Positions 34,697-43,761 of a DNA stretch of 64,000 bases are shown piece after piece; position 1 is the stretch's first letter; each line of letters opens with the position of its first letter. The stretch comes from DASZCR01 sp964246705 (GTDB lineage Bacteria > Acidobacteriota > Blastocatellia > Pyrinomonadales > Pyrinomonadaceae): contig CAXTRQ010000001.1 of assembly GCA_964246705.1 (NCBI GenBank), positions 81,872 through 145,871 of the forward strand, written 5' to 3'. The position numbers and the translations under genes are program-made. A model generated the notes under the pieces. That model was not told where the DNA came from. It did no database searches and saw only the letters and a list, made by a program, of their open reading frames with translations.

Positions 34697-35593
34697 TCAT
34701 ATTGTCGCGTCAGCCTCATTGATCGAGGGCATGATTAATTCGTATATTCTCTGAAGATCCTTACTACTATAATATTCGATTTCAATCTTTCCACCTTCCC
34801 CTGTCTGATTAACCGATATACGAACTTGCGTTCCAAAGCGCCTTCGCAATTTAGATTCGGCTGCTTTAATATTTGCATCATGACGCGGTGCAGGCGGTGG
34901 TGGCGGTGCTGAAACCTCGGAAAGACTGACACCGCTTACAATTCTCTTAATTGCTCGCTCGGTTTCACGTACCGAAAAGCCCTGCTCCATGATATTACGT
35001 GCCAATTTTCTCTGAATGTCAGGGTCATCAACCCCCAGTAAAGCGCGTGCGTGTCCAGTGGAGAGCTTTTCCTGCTCCAGCAAATGCTGAATGTCTTGTG
35101 GTAAACGTAAGAGCCGCAAGTAGTTAGTGATAAAAGTCCGATCCCGTCCTACTCTTTGAGCAACGACCTCTTGAGTTAAGCCCAACGTCTCAATGAGCCT
35201 CTTATAAGCTTGCGCTTCCTCAATTGCATTGAGTTCCTGTCGCTGAATATTTTCAATCAATGCCAGTTCTAATATTTTATCATCAGGAATCTCACGCACA
35301 ATGACCGGAACGCGGTGCAGTCCAGCACGTTGGGCAGCTCGCCACCTTCTTTCTCCCGCTACAATTTGATAGCGCCCGCCGCTTAAGCGCCTTATCACTA
35401 ATGGTTGAATAATACCGTTTGAACGGATTGACTGGGCTAGATTCTCCAAACGCTCTTCATCGAAACTAGTGCGCGGTTGTAAGCTGTTTGGCTCAATCAA
35501 ATCAATATCAACATCGAGCATCTCTTCATTAGTGGTCGCTGGCGTATCCGACAGCAGTGCGCTCAATCCCCGGCCTAGAACTCTTCTTGTCAT
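34697..35593 (-). CDS. parB: Chromosome partitioning protein ParB
   Basis: The protein has 298 residues. It starts RRVLGRGLSALLSD, the typical ParB N-terminus, and has the CTPase/ParB box (LVIRRLSGGRYQIVAGERRWRAAQRAG), the HTH (TQEVVAQRVGRDRTFITNYLRLLRLP) and GHARALLGV. ParB loads on parS sites and forms the partition complex acting with ParA. Its first 65 bases overlap the 3' end of parA in another frame. Candidate parS-like sites are at 36502-36547. Confidence 0.96.
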   Translation of the reverse strand: MTRRVLGRGLSALLSDTPATTNEEMLDVDIDLIEPNSLQPRTSFDEERLENLAQSIRSNGIIQPLVIRRLSGGRYQIVAGERRWRAAQRAGLHRVPVIVREIPDDKILELALIENIQRQELNAIEEAQAYKRLIETLGLTQEVVAQRVGRDRTFITNYLRLLRLPQDIQHLLEQEKLSTGHARALLGVDDPDIQRKLARNIMEQGFSVRETERAIKRIVSGVSLSEVSAPPPPPAPRHDANIKAAESKLRRRFGTQVRISVNQTGEGGKIEIEYYSSKDLQRIYELIMPSINEADATI

Positions 35594-36347
35594 GAGCCAT
35601 TATCTCCTTTGCTAACTGCAAATAGCTTTCTGCGCCGCGCGAGCGTATGTCGTAGAGAATAATCGGTTTACCGTAACTCGGCGCTTCCGCCAAACGCACG
35701 TTGCGGGGTATCACGGACTCCAGAACTTGAGTGCCATAAAAATCCCTTAAATCCGCAGCTACTGCGGCCGAAAGATTGGTGCGCTCGTCATACATTGTGA
35801 GTAATAATCCTTCAATGGTCAGTCCGGGATTAAGAGATCGCCGAATACGAGCCAGAGTGTCGAACAACTCCGTGACACCCTCAAGGGCATAGTATTCACA
35901 CTGAATCGGAACTAGGAGAGAGGTTGCGCCGGTTAAAGCGTTAAGAGTTAAGAGTCCCAGCGAAGGGGGACAATCTATGATAATAAAGTCATATTCACTG
36001 CTTATTGAGCGTAGAGCTTCTTGTAGTCTATATTCCCGTCGCTCTAAATCCACGAGTTCAACTTCTGCGCCGATTAGATTTTTGTCTGCCGGGAGTACTT
36101 TGAGTAAGGGAATTTCTGTGTTTTGAATAATATTAACAAGGGGTTCATTCAAAACCAGCGCATGATAGAGGCTACGTCTGAAGCTACCCCGCTGGATACC
36201 CAGCCCTGAAGTGGCATTCGCCTGTGGGTCTGTATCTACTAAAAGGACACGCATTTCCGATACCGCCAGAGCGGCAGCTAGATTTACAGACGTTGTGGTT
36301 TTGCCTACTCCGCCTTTTTGATTTGCTACCGCGATAATTTTAGCCAT
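35529..36347 (-). CDS. parA: Chromosome partitioning ATPase ParA
   Basis: The protein has 272 residues. The deviant Walker A motif is KGGVGKTT near residue 11, with VLLVDTDPQANATSGLG following and IIDCPPSLGLLTLNAL as Walker B. It is a Soj-type chromosomal ParA. The C-terminus is about 15 residues longer than usual and this extension overlaps parB by 65 bases. It follows mnmG in the leftward origin cluster. Confidence 0.96.
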   Translation of the reverse strand: MAKIIAVANQKGGVGKTTTSVNLAAALAVSEMRVLLVDTDPQANATSGLGIQRGSFRRSLYHALVLNEPLVNIIQNTEIPLLKVLPADKNLIGAEVELVDLERREYRLQEALRSISSEYDFIIIDCPPSLGLLTLNALTGATSLLVPIQCEYYALEGVTELFDTLARIRRSLNPGLTIEGLLLTMYDERTNLSAAVAADLRDFYGTQVLESVIPRNVRLAEAPSYGKPIILYDIRSRGAESYLQLAKEIMAHDKKSSRPGIERTAVGYASDH

Positions 36348-36501
36348 GCGCTAATTCCTTGGAGCGCGGTCTTATTGAACAGATGCAAACTATCACAAAA
36401 GCCTGTTTTACCGCTAGACTTTTGGGAATTTTTATCTGTTTTAGGACTTACCGAGCGTTAGCAGTCTATACAACTGAAATTTCAGGCGGGGAAAACGATA
36501 C

Positions 36502-36547
36502 GTTTCACGTGCCACCTTTTTTGTTTGAGGGATGTGGCACGTGAAAC
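36502..36547. promoter_or_regulatory. Pair of parS-like CACGTG sites as inverted repeat
   Basis: GTTTCACGTGCCAC (36502-36515) is the exact reverse complement of GTGGCACGTGAAAC (36534-36547). Each arm holds one perfect half and the CACGTG core of the bacterial parS consensus (TGTTTCACGTGAAACA) with a diverged other half. The pair lies between parA and mnmG, a usual place for parS. The 14-bp arms with an 18-base loop could also form a hairpin in the mnmG transcript. Confidence 0.65.
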
Positions 36548-36567
36548 ATAAGGATTAAAGAGAAGAT

Positions 36568-38445
36568 TTATGCTGCTTTGAGGAGTTTCAATTGAAATAA
36601 CAGAGTCGAAATAGCGCCGGGAGTGATTCCGGGGATGCGACGAGCTTGACCGAAATTTTGCGGTTTAACGCGCTCAAGCCTCTCAATCATCTCGTGGGAG
36701 AGACCGCTGATTTGATGGAAATTGAACCCCACAGGAATACGCAAATTATCGGAGTGATTTAATCTCTCGAAATTACTTCGTTGCGTATTCACATATCCGG
36801 CGTACAGCAAATCAGCAAGCGAAGTTTCCAGTTCGGCTAAAGTTGTATTGGCGCTGATTTCTGTCGGGAGAAGACGGCTAATCATTTCAGCATCAACATT
36901 TGGGTCGTGAACAAGTTGATGGAGAGAGATGGAATCACCAAGATTACGCTCCAATAACTTTGAGAGAAATTGGTAAGCGAAATCAGACCGTTTGAAACGT
37001 GTGTTTTCTAAAACCGAACGGATTTTTGTGAGATTATTCCGTCTCCGATTAAATTTATCCCATTCGCTATCACCAATAAGCCCGAAACCTCGTCCATAAG
37101 GCGAGAGGCGCGCATCGGCCGTATCGTAACGTAAAGAAAGCCTATATTCCGCGCGCGACGTAAACATCCGGTACGGTTCATCTACCCCGTGCGTAATTAA
37201 ATCATCAATCAGCACGCCGATATAGGATTCTTCGCGGGTGAGTCTGAAACCTTCACGTTTTTGCACGTACAGTGCAGCGTTAACCCCGGCGACAAAGCCC
37301 TGACAGGCGGCCTCCTCATATCCGGTCGTGCCGTTAATCTGTCCGGCGAAGAAAAGCCCTCTAACTCTTGAAGTTTGAAGAAACGGGGTAAGTTCCCGTG
37401 GGTCAACAAAATCATACTCAATAGCATAACCGGGACGGATGATCCGCGCTTCATCTAGACCGGGAATCTTATGTATCAGTTCTTGCTGAATATCTGCGGG
37501 CAGGGAAGTGGAAAATCCATTCAGATAAACTTCATTCGTATCATGTCCCTCTGGCTCAAGGAAAAGCTGATGACGGTTTTTAGCTGGAAATTTTACGACT
37601 TTATCTTCAATTGAAGGGCAATATCGTGGACCAATTCCCTTGATTTGACCTGAATAGAGCGGCGATTCACTCAAATTCTCACGGATAGAATCGTGGACAG
37701 CCTCGGTGGTATATCCAATGAAACAGGTAAGCTGAGGCTGCTCAATACTTTCTGTAGAAAAGGAGAAGGGCACAGGACGTTCGTCGGCAGGCTGCGGCTC
37801 AAACTCGTCCCAGTGAACAGTCCGACCATCCAAACGAGGCGGAGTGCCTGTCTTCAGCCGCCCGACAGGGAATCCCAGCCGCTTAAGACTCTCAGCAAGT
37901 TCGATGGAAGCAGGTTCTCCGGCGCGTCCGGCGGTGTACGTGCGCCGACCAGTATGAATCAGGCCGTTCAGAAAAGTGCCGGTCGCCATCACCACAGCAT
38001 TAGCACGAAGTCGCCGCGTATCTTGAAGTTCGACGCCGCGCACCTGCCCCTGCTCGATGATGAAATCCACGACCAGCCCTTGTCTGAGATGAAGATTCGG
38101 AGTCGCTTCGAGCAGATGTCGCATTTCTGTGCGATAGAGAGAGCGGTCTGCCTGTGCTCTCGGAGCCTGAACGGCGGGGCCGCGCGAGCGATTGAGCAGG
38201 CGAAATTGGATACCTGTACGGTCAATAACACGCCCCATGACGCCGCCGAGCGCATCCACTTCACGCACGAGATGGCCTTTCGCAACCCCTCCAACTGCTG
38301 GATTGCAAGACATTTGGGCAATCAAGTCCAAACTCAGCGTGACGAGGGCAGTTTGAGAACCCATGCGAGCGGCAGCAGAAGCGGCTTCGCATCCAGCGTG
38401 GCCTGCGCCGATCACGATTACGTCGAAAGCCTCATCAAAACTCAT
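36568..38445 (-). CDS. mnmG: tRNA uridine-5-carboxymethylaminomethyl synthesis enzyme MnmG
   Basis: The protein has 625 residues, the usual length. The FAD-binding motif is VIGAGHAGCEAA, with SCNPAVGGVAKGHLVREVDALGG, the catalytic-cysteine region TGYEEAACQG and the C-terminal GITPGAISTLL. With MnmE it installs cmnm5 at tRNA wobble U34. It starts two bases after the mnmE stop, so the partners are cotranslated. Confidence 0.98.
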   Translation of the reverse strand: MSFDEAFDVIVIGAGHAGCEAASAAARMGSQTALVTLSLDLIAQMSCNPAVGGVAKGHLVREVDALGGVMGRVIDRTGIQFRLLNRSRGPAVQAPRAQADRSLYRTEMRHLLEATPNLHLRQGLVVDFIIEQGQVRGVELQDTRRLRANAVVMATGTFLNGLIHTGRRTYTAGRAGEPASIELAESLKRLGFPVGRLKTGTPPRLDGRTVHWDEFEPQPADERPVPFSFSTESIEQPQLTCFIGYTTEAVHDSIRENLSESPLYSGQIKGIGPRYCPSIEDKVVKFPAKNRHQLFLEPEGHDTNEVYLNGFSTSLPADIQQELIHKIPGLDEARIIRPGYAIEYDFVDPRELTPFLQTSRVRGLFFAGQINGTTGYEEAACQGFVAGVNAALYVQKREGFRLTREESYIGVLIDDLITHGVDEPYRMFTSRAEYRLSLRYDTADARLSPYGRGFGLIGDSEWDKFNRRRNNLTKIRSVLENTRFKRSDFAYQFLSKLLERNLGDSISLHQLVHDPNVDAEMISRLLPTEISANTTLAELETSLADLLYAGYVNTQRSNFERLNHSDNLRIPVGFNFHQISGLSHEMIERLERVKPQNFGQARRIPGITPGAISTLLFQLKLLKAA

Positions 38446-38447
38446 AA

Positions 38448-39815
38448 TTATTTACCTATGCAGAAAGTCGAAAAGATTTGCGAGAGAACATCTTCCGGGG
38501 TCGTCTCGCCCGTAATCTCGCCCAGAAATCGCAGGGCATCGTAGAGGCCGACGAGTAGAAGTTCTTCGCTAACGCGCTGTTGAATCAAATCTTCCGAGCG
38601 ACGCAAGGCATCGGCAGTACGGCGCAAAAGATCGAAATGGCGCGCATTAGTAATCAGAAATCCTGTTTCAAACGAAGCGCTCGCCGCGAACGGTTCCATT
38701 ATAGCAGCACAAAGTTGATTAAGACCCGCGCCAGTCTTGGCCGAAACAGAAATACATGGTGAGCCGTTGCTCGCAACAGAAGCAATATTTTTCTCAAATT
38801 CTTCAAGATCGCTTTTATTAAGAGCTATCAGGTAACGAGTTTCGGCAGCTTCCGAAAGAACCTGCTCGTCTTCGGGGGTCACAGGCTGCGAGCCATCCAA
38901 CACCACAATAACGAGGTCTGCATCCACAATTGCACGCCGCGTTCGCTCAATTCCGAGTTGCTCGATTTTGTCTGGAGAGGTGCGGACACCAGCCGTATCC
39001 GTTAAAAGTACAGGCACGCCGTTTAAATTTAAAACTTCACTTAAACTATCACGCGTAGTACCGGGCACGTCTGTCACGATAGCTCTGTCGTTAGACAGTA
39101 AACTATTAAAAAGGCTGGATTTACCGACATTAGGACGACCCACAAAAGTGACTCGTAAGCCTTCCTTTAGGAGGCGACCATCGCGGAAGGTATGAGCCAG
39201 ATTATCAACGCGCAGGGCGAGCGCAGCGAGTTGCCGTGCGACTTGGCGAGTAACATCTTCGGGCAGGTCGTCCTCAACAAATTCAAGTGATGATTCGAGT
39301 GGGACGATAATCTCAAGCAGCGAATCCTTGATGGGTTGAAGGCGAGCCGAAAGTTCGCCGCCGAGTTGGCGCGCGGCTTGTTGGACAGCGGTATATGTCT
39401 GCGCTTCGATAAGGTCGCGGATGCCTTCAGCCTGACTGAGATTCAAACGTCCATTGGAGAGAGCGCGCAAGGTGAACTCGCCGGGGTCTGCTGCACGAGC
39501 GCCCGAGCAGAGTAAATCATCAATGATGTGCAGCAAGAGAGATGGCGAACCATGACAGCTTAATTCCAGTACATCTTCGCCGGTAAAGGAATGCGGGGAT
39601 TTGAAGTAAGTAATCAGAGCACGCTCGATGACCTCTCCACTGTTAACGTCGTAGATTTTTTTAAGCGCGACGTGGTTTGGCTCAGGAGTAAAGCTTTCAT
39701 CGCGCAATAGAAGGCGTGTAAGGGCGAGTGCGCGAGTTCCGCTAAGGCGGATGACGCCGATGCCGCTACGACCCGGCGGGGTTGAGAGAGCAACGATGGT
39801 GTCTGTCGCTTGCAC
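38448..39815 (-). CDS. mnmE: tRNA modification GTPase MnmE
   Basis: Start chosen as the GTG at 39813-39815, giving VQATDTIVALSTPPGRSGIGVIRLSG; the frame extends 17 codons upstream without family similarity. The 455-residue product has the formyl-THF-binding N-terminal domain (SFTGEDVLELSCHGS), the G domain with G1 GRPNVGKSS, PGTTRD and DTAGVR, ALNKSDL, and the C-terminal CIGK with the conserved Cys. It partners with the adjacent MnmG. Confidence 0.96.
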   Translation of the reverse strand: MQATDTIVALSTPPGRSGIGVIRLSGTRALALTRLLLRDESFTPEPNHVALKKIYDVNSGEVIERALITYFKSPHSFTGEDVLELSCHGSPSLLLHIIDDLLCSGARAADPGEFTLRALSNGRLNLSQAEGIRDLIEAQTYTAVQQAARQLGGELSARLQPIKDSLLEIIVPLESSLEFVEDDLPEDVTRQVARQLAALALRVDNLAHTFRDGRLLKEGLRVTFVGRPNVGKSSLFNSLLSNDRAIVTDVPGTTRDSLSEVLNLNGVPVLLTDTAGVRTSPDKIEQLGIERTRRAIVDADLVIVVLDGSQPVTPEDEQVLSEAAETRYLIALNKSDLEEFEKNIASVASNGSPCISVSAKTGAGLNQLCAAIMEPFAASASFETGFLITNARHFDLLRRTADALRRSEDLIQQRVSEELLLVGLYDALRFLGEITGETTPEDVLSQIFSTFCIGK

Positions 39816-39938
39816 TATCTTGAGAAAAAGCCATGCGGCATAAAAACAGTCTGGAGCACTGGCCAACTATCAATAAAAAGCTTAACCTTGCATTTGCAAC
39901 AAGATAAGAAAGACAACAGCTTGTCTCAGGAATTTGGC

Positions 39939-40391
39939 TTACTTCTTCAAACTGATTTGGAGACGGCGCGCATTGCCTTCGCCGACCGATTGCGTCGAAA
40001 GGTCTGACTCCTCTGCAAGCGCGAGATGAATGACGCGCCGCTCGTTCGCATTCATCGGGCCGAAGGTGAAAGCAACGCTGGAAGAGCGCACGCGTTCGGC
40101 TGCATGACGCGCCATCACACGTAGTTCAGCTTCGCGCATCGCGCGAAAACTATGGACATCGCAGACGAAACGCTCGCCGGGAGAAAGCTGGCGCGCGAAA
40201 GATTGGTTGACGAAATGTTCGAGCGCGTCTAGCAGTTCTCCGCCCTCGCTACGCAGCAACGCTGCGTCAGAGCCGTCAATATCGAGAATACATCCGCCTT
40301 CAGCTTCGTTTGCCGTGGCACGCAGATCGAACTTTACCCCATCAAAAATGGCGTTGAGAAAATCTTGCGCCTGTTCAAAAACTTGTCTCAT
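39939..40391 (-). CDS. KH-R3H RNA-binding protein (Jag/KhpB-like)
   Basis: Start chosen as the ATG at 40389-40391, preceded by AGGA at eight bases; the frame extends to 40457 in overlap with yidC. The 150-residue product has a KH-like domain (GGCILDIDGSDAALLRSEGGELLDALEHFVNQ) and an R3H domain (RHAAERVRSSSVAFTFGPMNANERRVIHLAL). The N-terminal Jag domain of the Firmicute form is absent. It lies directly between yidC and mnmE, the conserved place for this gene. Members bind RNA and affect cell-wall and division gene expression in other bacteria. Confidence 0.88.
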   Translation of the reverse strand: MRQVFEQAQDFLNAIFDGVKFDLRATANEAEGGCILDIDGSDAALLRSEGGELLDALEHFVNQSFARQLSPGERFVCDVHSFRAMREAELRVMARHAAERVRSSSVAFTFGPMNANERRVIHLALAEESDLSTQSVGEGNARRLQISLKK

Positions 40392-40431
40392 CTGTTCAAT
40401 CCTAGATGGCGGAGCGAGAATAATTCTCGAA

Positions 40432-42339
40432 TTATGTCTGTGAAGCCCGCGCGGCACTCAACTTTTTCGTCGGGTCGTTTTTTTTGGGACGCGTCTCGGC
40501 CTTATTCATTTCCGGCGGTTCTTCATCGTCCTCAGATTTTACCAGCCGATTAATCAACATCTGCTGGCTGAAGCCGACGACATTACCGACCATCCAGTAA
40601 ACAAGTAGGCCGGACGGCGCGCTCCAGAGCATGTAGAGCATCATTGCAGGCAGCAAGACAGCCATCATCTTGCGTTGCAATGGATCAGCCGAAGGCGACG
40701 GCGTAATCAGTTGGAGCACGATCATCGAAGCGGCCATCAAGATGGGCAGGATGTGAATAAAATAAGGTTCGGGCGCAGACAGGTCGGGTATCCAGAGGAA
40801 TGATGCCTGACGGAAATCTATCGAGATTGTGATGGCGCTGTAGAGCGCAAAAAGAAAAGGCATCTGAATCAGAAGAGGCAGACAGCCACCCAGCGGATTT
40901 CCTTCCTTCATCAGTCGCAACTGCTCCATCTGCAACTCTTTCAGACGCGGATCAGTCTGCTTCATCGCCTTGATTTTTTCCTGCAACTCTTTCATGCGCG
41001 GCGCGAGTTTCTGCGCCTTTTTCATTGATTTCGAGGAGCGCCATTTGAGAGGGAAAAAGAGCGTATAAATGATGATTGTGAAGATAATGATGGCGATGCC
41101 GTAGCTGCCCGTCAGTTCGCTGAGGTGTTTGATTGACCACAGAATCGGACGTGCCAGCGGGCGTGAAACTCTCGCAAACCATCCGTAATTGATGAGCGCT
41201 TCCAAATCCGACGCGCGACCACCAGAAACCGCAGCAATCTCTGCGCTCACGCTGTTCAGCAAGTAATGATCTTTTGGCCCGACGTAGATTGCCACCGGAG
41301 CACCGTCGGCCGGAACCGGGACGAAGCCGGTTATCAAATACCTATCCTCTTTCGTCCCGTTTGCTTCGTGCTGGTATTTCAGCGTGCGATATTCCAAGCC
41401 CTCCGCAGATTTGGGTAATACCAGAGCCATCGCGAAATAGGTATCGCCGATGCTTGCCCAATGGATAGAGCCGCCGACTTTATGAGCACGCTGCCCATTA
41501 ACCTCGGCATTCTCTTTATCTTTATCAATCCCGGCGGCTTGAAGCCGGATGGTGTTGTCTCCTCCGACGGCGACCGCTTCAGGCGCAACTTGATAAAAAG
41601 TGTAATGTGAAATTCCCTGATCGCCGACGTTCGGCCCGATGATTGTTTTGACGTTCGGGAGCGGTTGACCGTTCTGCGTAACTTTAGTTTCCAGCCTAAC
41701 AATGTAACTATCAGCCTTGAAAAGTAGGCTCTTCAATACGTCAAGCCCCGTGGCGGGATCAACCATCTTGAAACTGACGCGCTTCTCGCCATTTTGCACG
41801 TCTAGACGGGAATTGCCGTCGCCCTCGACATCGCTTATCTGATAATTTCTTGAGACCAGCGCAGCGTCCAGATCAGCCTGTCCTGTAGCCAGTTGGAGGG
41901 TATGCGGGCGCGCATTGCCGCGTAAAGATGTTGGTAATTGCTCGTCTTGGGGAATCAATTGAAGCGGTCGTGGATTGTCCTTGGTGCTGGCGATGGAGTG
42001 TAGGGGTTTTTCTTTCTTTGACTCCGGGTCTCTGTAAGTCTTGATAATCCAACTTGTCGCAACCGCACCACGACTATCCAACTGAATTTCATAGAGCGGC
42101 GTTGAAACAGTTAAATTTCGCGGCGGAACGTCATCCGTCACGGAAGTTGGAGGTTCAACCTGCGCGATTGTCGGGGTCGCTTGCGGCGGAGCAATTTCGG
42201 GGGTCGGAGTCTGGCCCGATTGCTGCTGCGCGTTGTTAGTGTTGTTTTGCGGTGCTGTCGGAGGAGGGAAAAGATAGCTCCAACCAAAAAGTATGATGGC
42301 AGAAATGACGATGGCAATTAAAAGACGCTTCTGTTCCAT
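40432..42339 (-). CDS. yidC: Membrane protein insertase YidC
   Basis: The protein has 635 residues, the long Gram-negative form. It has an N-terminal anchor (RLLIAIVISAIILFGWSYLF), a Pro/Gln/Thr-rich linker, a large periplasmic domain (about 75-360) and the conserved insertase core from GSYGIAIIIFTIIIYTLFFPLKW through MKELQEKIK, GGCLPLLIQMPFLFALYSAI and LLVYWMVGNVVGFSQQMLINR. It inserts membrane proteins such as ATP synthase subunit c. It lies between yidD and the KH-R3H gene. Confidence 0.98.
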   Translation of the reverse strand: MEQKRLLIAIVISAIILFGWSYLFPPPTAPQNNTNNAQQQSGQTPTPEIAPPQATPTIAQVEPPTSVTDDVPPRNLTVSTPLYEIQLDSRGAVATSWIIKTYRDPESKKEKPLHSIASTKDNPRPLQLIPQDEQLPTSLRGNARPHTLQLATGQADLDAALVSRNYQISDVEGDGNSRLDVQNGEKRVSFKMVDPATGLDVLKSLLFKADSYIVRLETKVTQNGQPLPNVKTIIGPNVGDQGISHYTFYQVAPEAVAVGGDNTIRLQAAGIDKDKENAEVNGQRAHKVGGSIHWASIGDTYFAMALVLPKSAEGLEYRTLKYQHEANGTKEDRYLITGFVPVPADGAPVAIYVGPKDHYLLNSVSAEIAAVSGGRASDLEALINYGWFARVSRPLARPILWSIKHLSELTGSYGIAIIIFTIIIYTLFFPLKWRSSKSMKKAQKLAPRMKELQEKIKAMKQTDPRLKELQMEQLRLMKEGNPLGGCLPLLIQMPFLFALYSAITISIDFRQASFLWIPDLSAPEPYFIHILPILMAASMIVLQLITPSPSADPLQRKMMAVLLPAMMLYMLWSAPSGLLVYWMVGNVVGFSQQMLINRLVKSEDDEEPPEMNKAETRPKKNDPTKKLSAARASQT

Positions 42340-42408
42340 GAAATTTAAATACGAGCGACCTATCGAGGCTGTTTAAGAAATCTGACAGCCAGCTAAGTTC
42401 TCCCGATA

Positions 42409-42618
42409 TTACCTAACCGGATCGTAACCCCCTCGATGAAAAGGATGACAACGCGAAAGGCGACGGATGCTCATCCAGCCCCCACGCAACGCGCCGTAAC
42501 GCTCGATAGCCTCCGACGCATAGTCCGAACAGGTCGGGAAGAAGCGACAGGCAGGAGGCAGCAGAGGCGAAACAGCCGCCTTGTAAAATTTCAACAGCAA
42601 TAAAAAAACGCTCTTCAT
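42409..42618 (-). CDS. yidD: Membrane protein insertion efficiency factor YidD
   Basis: Start chosen as the ATG at 42616-42618, four bases after the rnpA stop; the frame extends upstream to 42690 in overlap with rnpA. The 69-residue product has the conserved FYKAAVSPLLPPACRFFPTCSDYASEAIERYG and RRLSRCHPFHRGGYDPV. The three conserved Cys are present. It sits in the standard rnpA-yidD-yidC order. Confidence 0.96.
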   Translation of the reverse strand: MKSVFLLLLKFYKAAVSPLLPPACRFFPTCSDYASEAIERYGALRGGWMSIRRLSRCHPFHRGGYDPVR

Positions 42619-42622
42619 TGCT

Positions 42623-43186
42623 CTATCCGTCTGATTTGCCGGAATTTGCGTCGGACGGAAAATCGCTCTCGTCTCTGCTAACCCGTGCAATTATCGCCTG
42701 AAATTCTTTCAAAGGTACGGAAACCTTAACTTTCAGCAGAGAACGTCGCGCGTTGAGCACCCAATCATAATTCGCGCGAAGTTCCTTGAGTTCTGCGCTA
42801 CTGAGACGAAAGGCTTCGCGCAGAAGCCGCTTGGCGCGGTTCCGCTCGACTGCGCTTCGCGCCATCTTGCGTGAGGCCGTAATGCCTAGCCGCTGGCCTT
42901 TAAGACCATTTGGCCGCAAAAAAGCCGTCATCAGAGAGCCGTCGTAACGCCTGCCCGTGTTGTAAATAGACCTGAACTCGGCAGCGTTTCGCAGACGCGA
43001 ACTCTGTGGCAGATGATGGCGCGATGGTTTTAGTAATGGGATGGCGTCAGGCGTTTGCGCCCCTTGGCGCGGCGTCTCTTCAGCACCAGACGACCGCTCT
43101 TGGTCGCCATGCGAATCCTGAAGCCGTGCGTCTTGGCGCGGCGACGATTGTTCGGTTGAAATGTGCGCTTCGGCATAGTTAATCAT
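42623..43186 (-). CDS. rnpA: RNase P protein component with extended N-terminus overlapping rpmH
   Basis: The conserved RnpA core occupies about residues 60-175 (LPQSSRLRNAAEFRSIYNTGRRY, then GITASRKMARSAVERNRAKRLLREAFR, the RNR motif). No ATG, GTG or TTG occurs in frame between the end of rpmH and the core, nor anywhere upstream inside rpmH. The only canonical start is the ATG at 43184-43186, ten bases before the rpmH ATG, preceded by GAGGAG. The gene therefore contains all of rpmH in another frame and encodes a 187-residue protein with a 58-residue Pro/Gln/Arg-rich extension. Thermus species have this arrangement. A CTG or ATC start near the core is the alternative. Confidence 0.88.
   Translation of the reverse strand: MINYAEAHISTEQSSPRQDARLQDSHGDQERSSGAEETPRQGAQTPDAIPLLKPSRHHLPQSSRLRNAAEFRSIYNTGRRYDGSLMTAFLRPNGLKGQRLGITASRKMARSAVERNRAKRLLREAFRLSSAELKELRANYDWVLNARRSLLKVKVSVPLKEFQAIIARVSRDESDFPSDANSGKSDG
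43030..43176 (-). CDS. rpmH: Ribosomal protein L34
   Basis: The 48-residue product is MPKRTFQPNNRRRAKTHGF followed by RIRMATKSGRLVLKRRRAKG and a short RKRLTPSHY end, a standard L34. It is nested wholly inside the extended rnpA frame and starts ten bases after the rnpA ATG, sharing the same GAGGAG ribosome-binding region. It is the first ribosomal gene left of the dnaA promoter region, the conserved origin layout. Confidence 0.98.
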   Translation of the reverse strand: MPKRTFQPNNRRRAKTHGFRIRMATKSGRLVLKRRRAKGRKRLTPSHY

Positions 43187-43435
43187 TCTCTCCTCAAACG
43201 AAAGGGATAAGACTAACTTTCAGCACGCCATCTGTCAAGAAAGGCGAGACGGAAAAAGCCCTTAGCGACAGACTTAAAGCGTCTCGACTCGTGGAGATTT
43301 AACCTTGTTCTGACGAAAAAAGCTCAATTTTGTCTGTCCGAAAACAATTCAGACACTCTTTTTTGGGAAATATCCGGTGGTTTTCGTGAGCTTAATTTTC
43401 AACTCTTACGCAACCGGAAAATATTTTTCAAAGCC

Positions 43436-43589
43436 TGTGGATTTCTCTTGCATCCCTTCCCGCCTTGTGCTAGTCTCCCGCCCGTTTCGGACATCTTTTA
43501 TACCTGTAACTAATTGAAAGTAGTACACTTAAAGCTTCACTTTAAGTTCTCAGGGTTTTCCACAGGGCTGTGGAAAACCCTGTGGAAAA
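43436..43589. promoter_or_regulatory. DnaA-box cluster upstream of dnaA
   Basis: Four DnaA-box-like 9-mers lie in the 585-base spacer between rpmH and dnaA: TGTGGATTT (43436-43444), TTTTCCACA (43556-43564), TGTGGAAAA (43569-43577) and TGTGGAAAA (43581-43589). The last three form overlapping palindromes around GGGTTTTCCACAGGG. They probably serve dnaA autoregulation or the left part of a bipartite origin. The rest of 43187-43761 shows no gene. Confidence 0.75.
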
Positions 43590-43761
43590 CTATTACGGGT
43601 GAGAGCTGAAGCAAGACCAAAAGAGTGTTTTTGCAATATCTTCCGGCACCTTGCTCAAAGGAGAGCGTGAGCAGATCAGAACTGCTTTTGTATCTTTTTG
43701 AGTCAGTTTTCCTTTTGTGAGGTAAAAACGTCGGTATCTACCGGAGAACGGAACTAACCTG

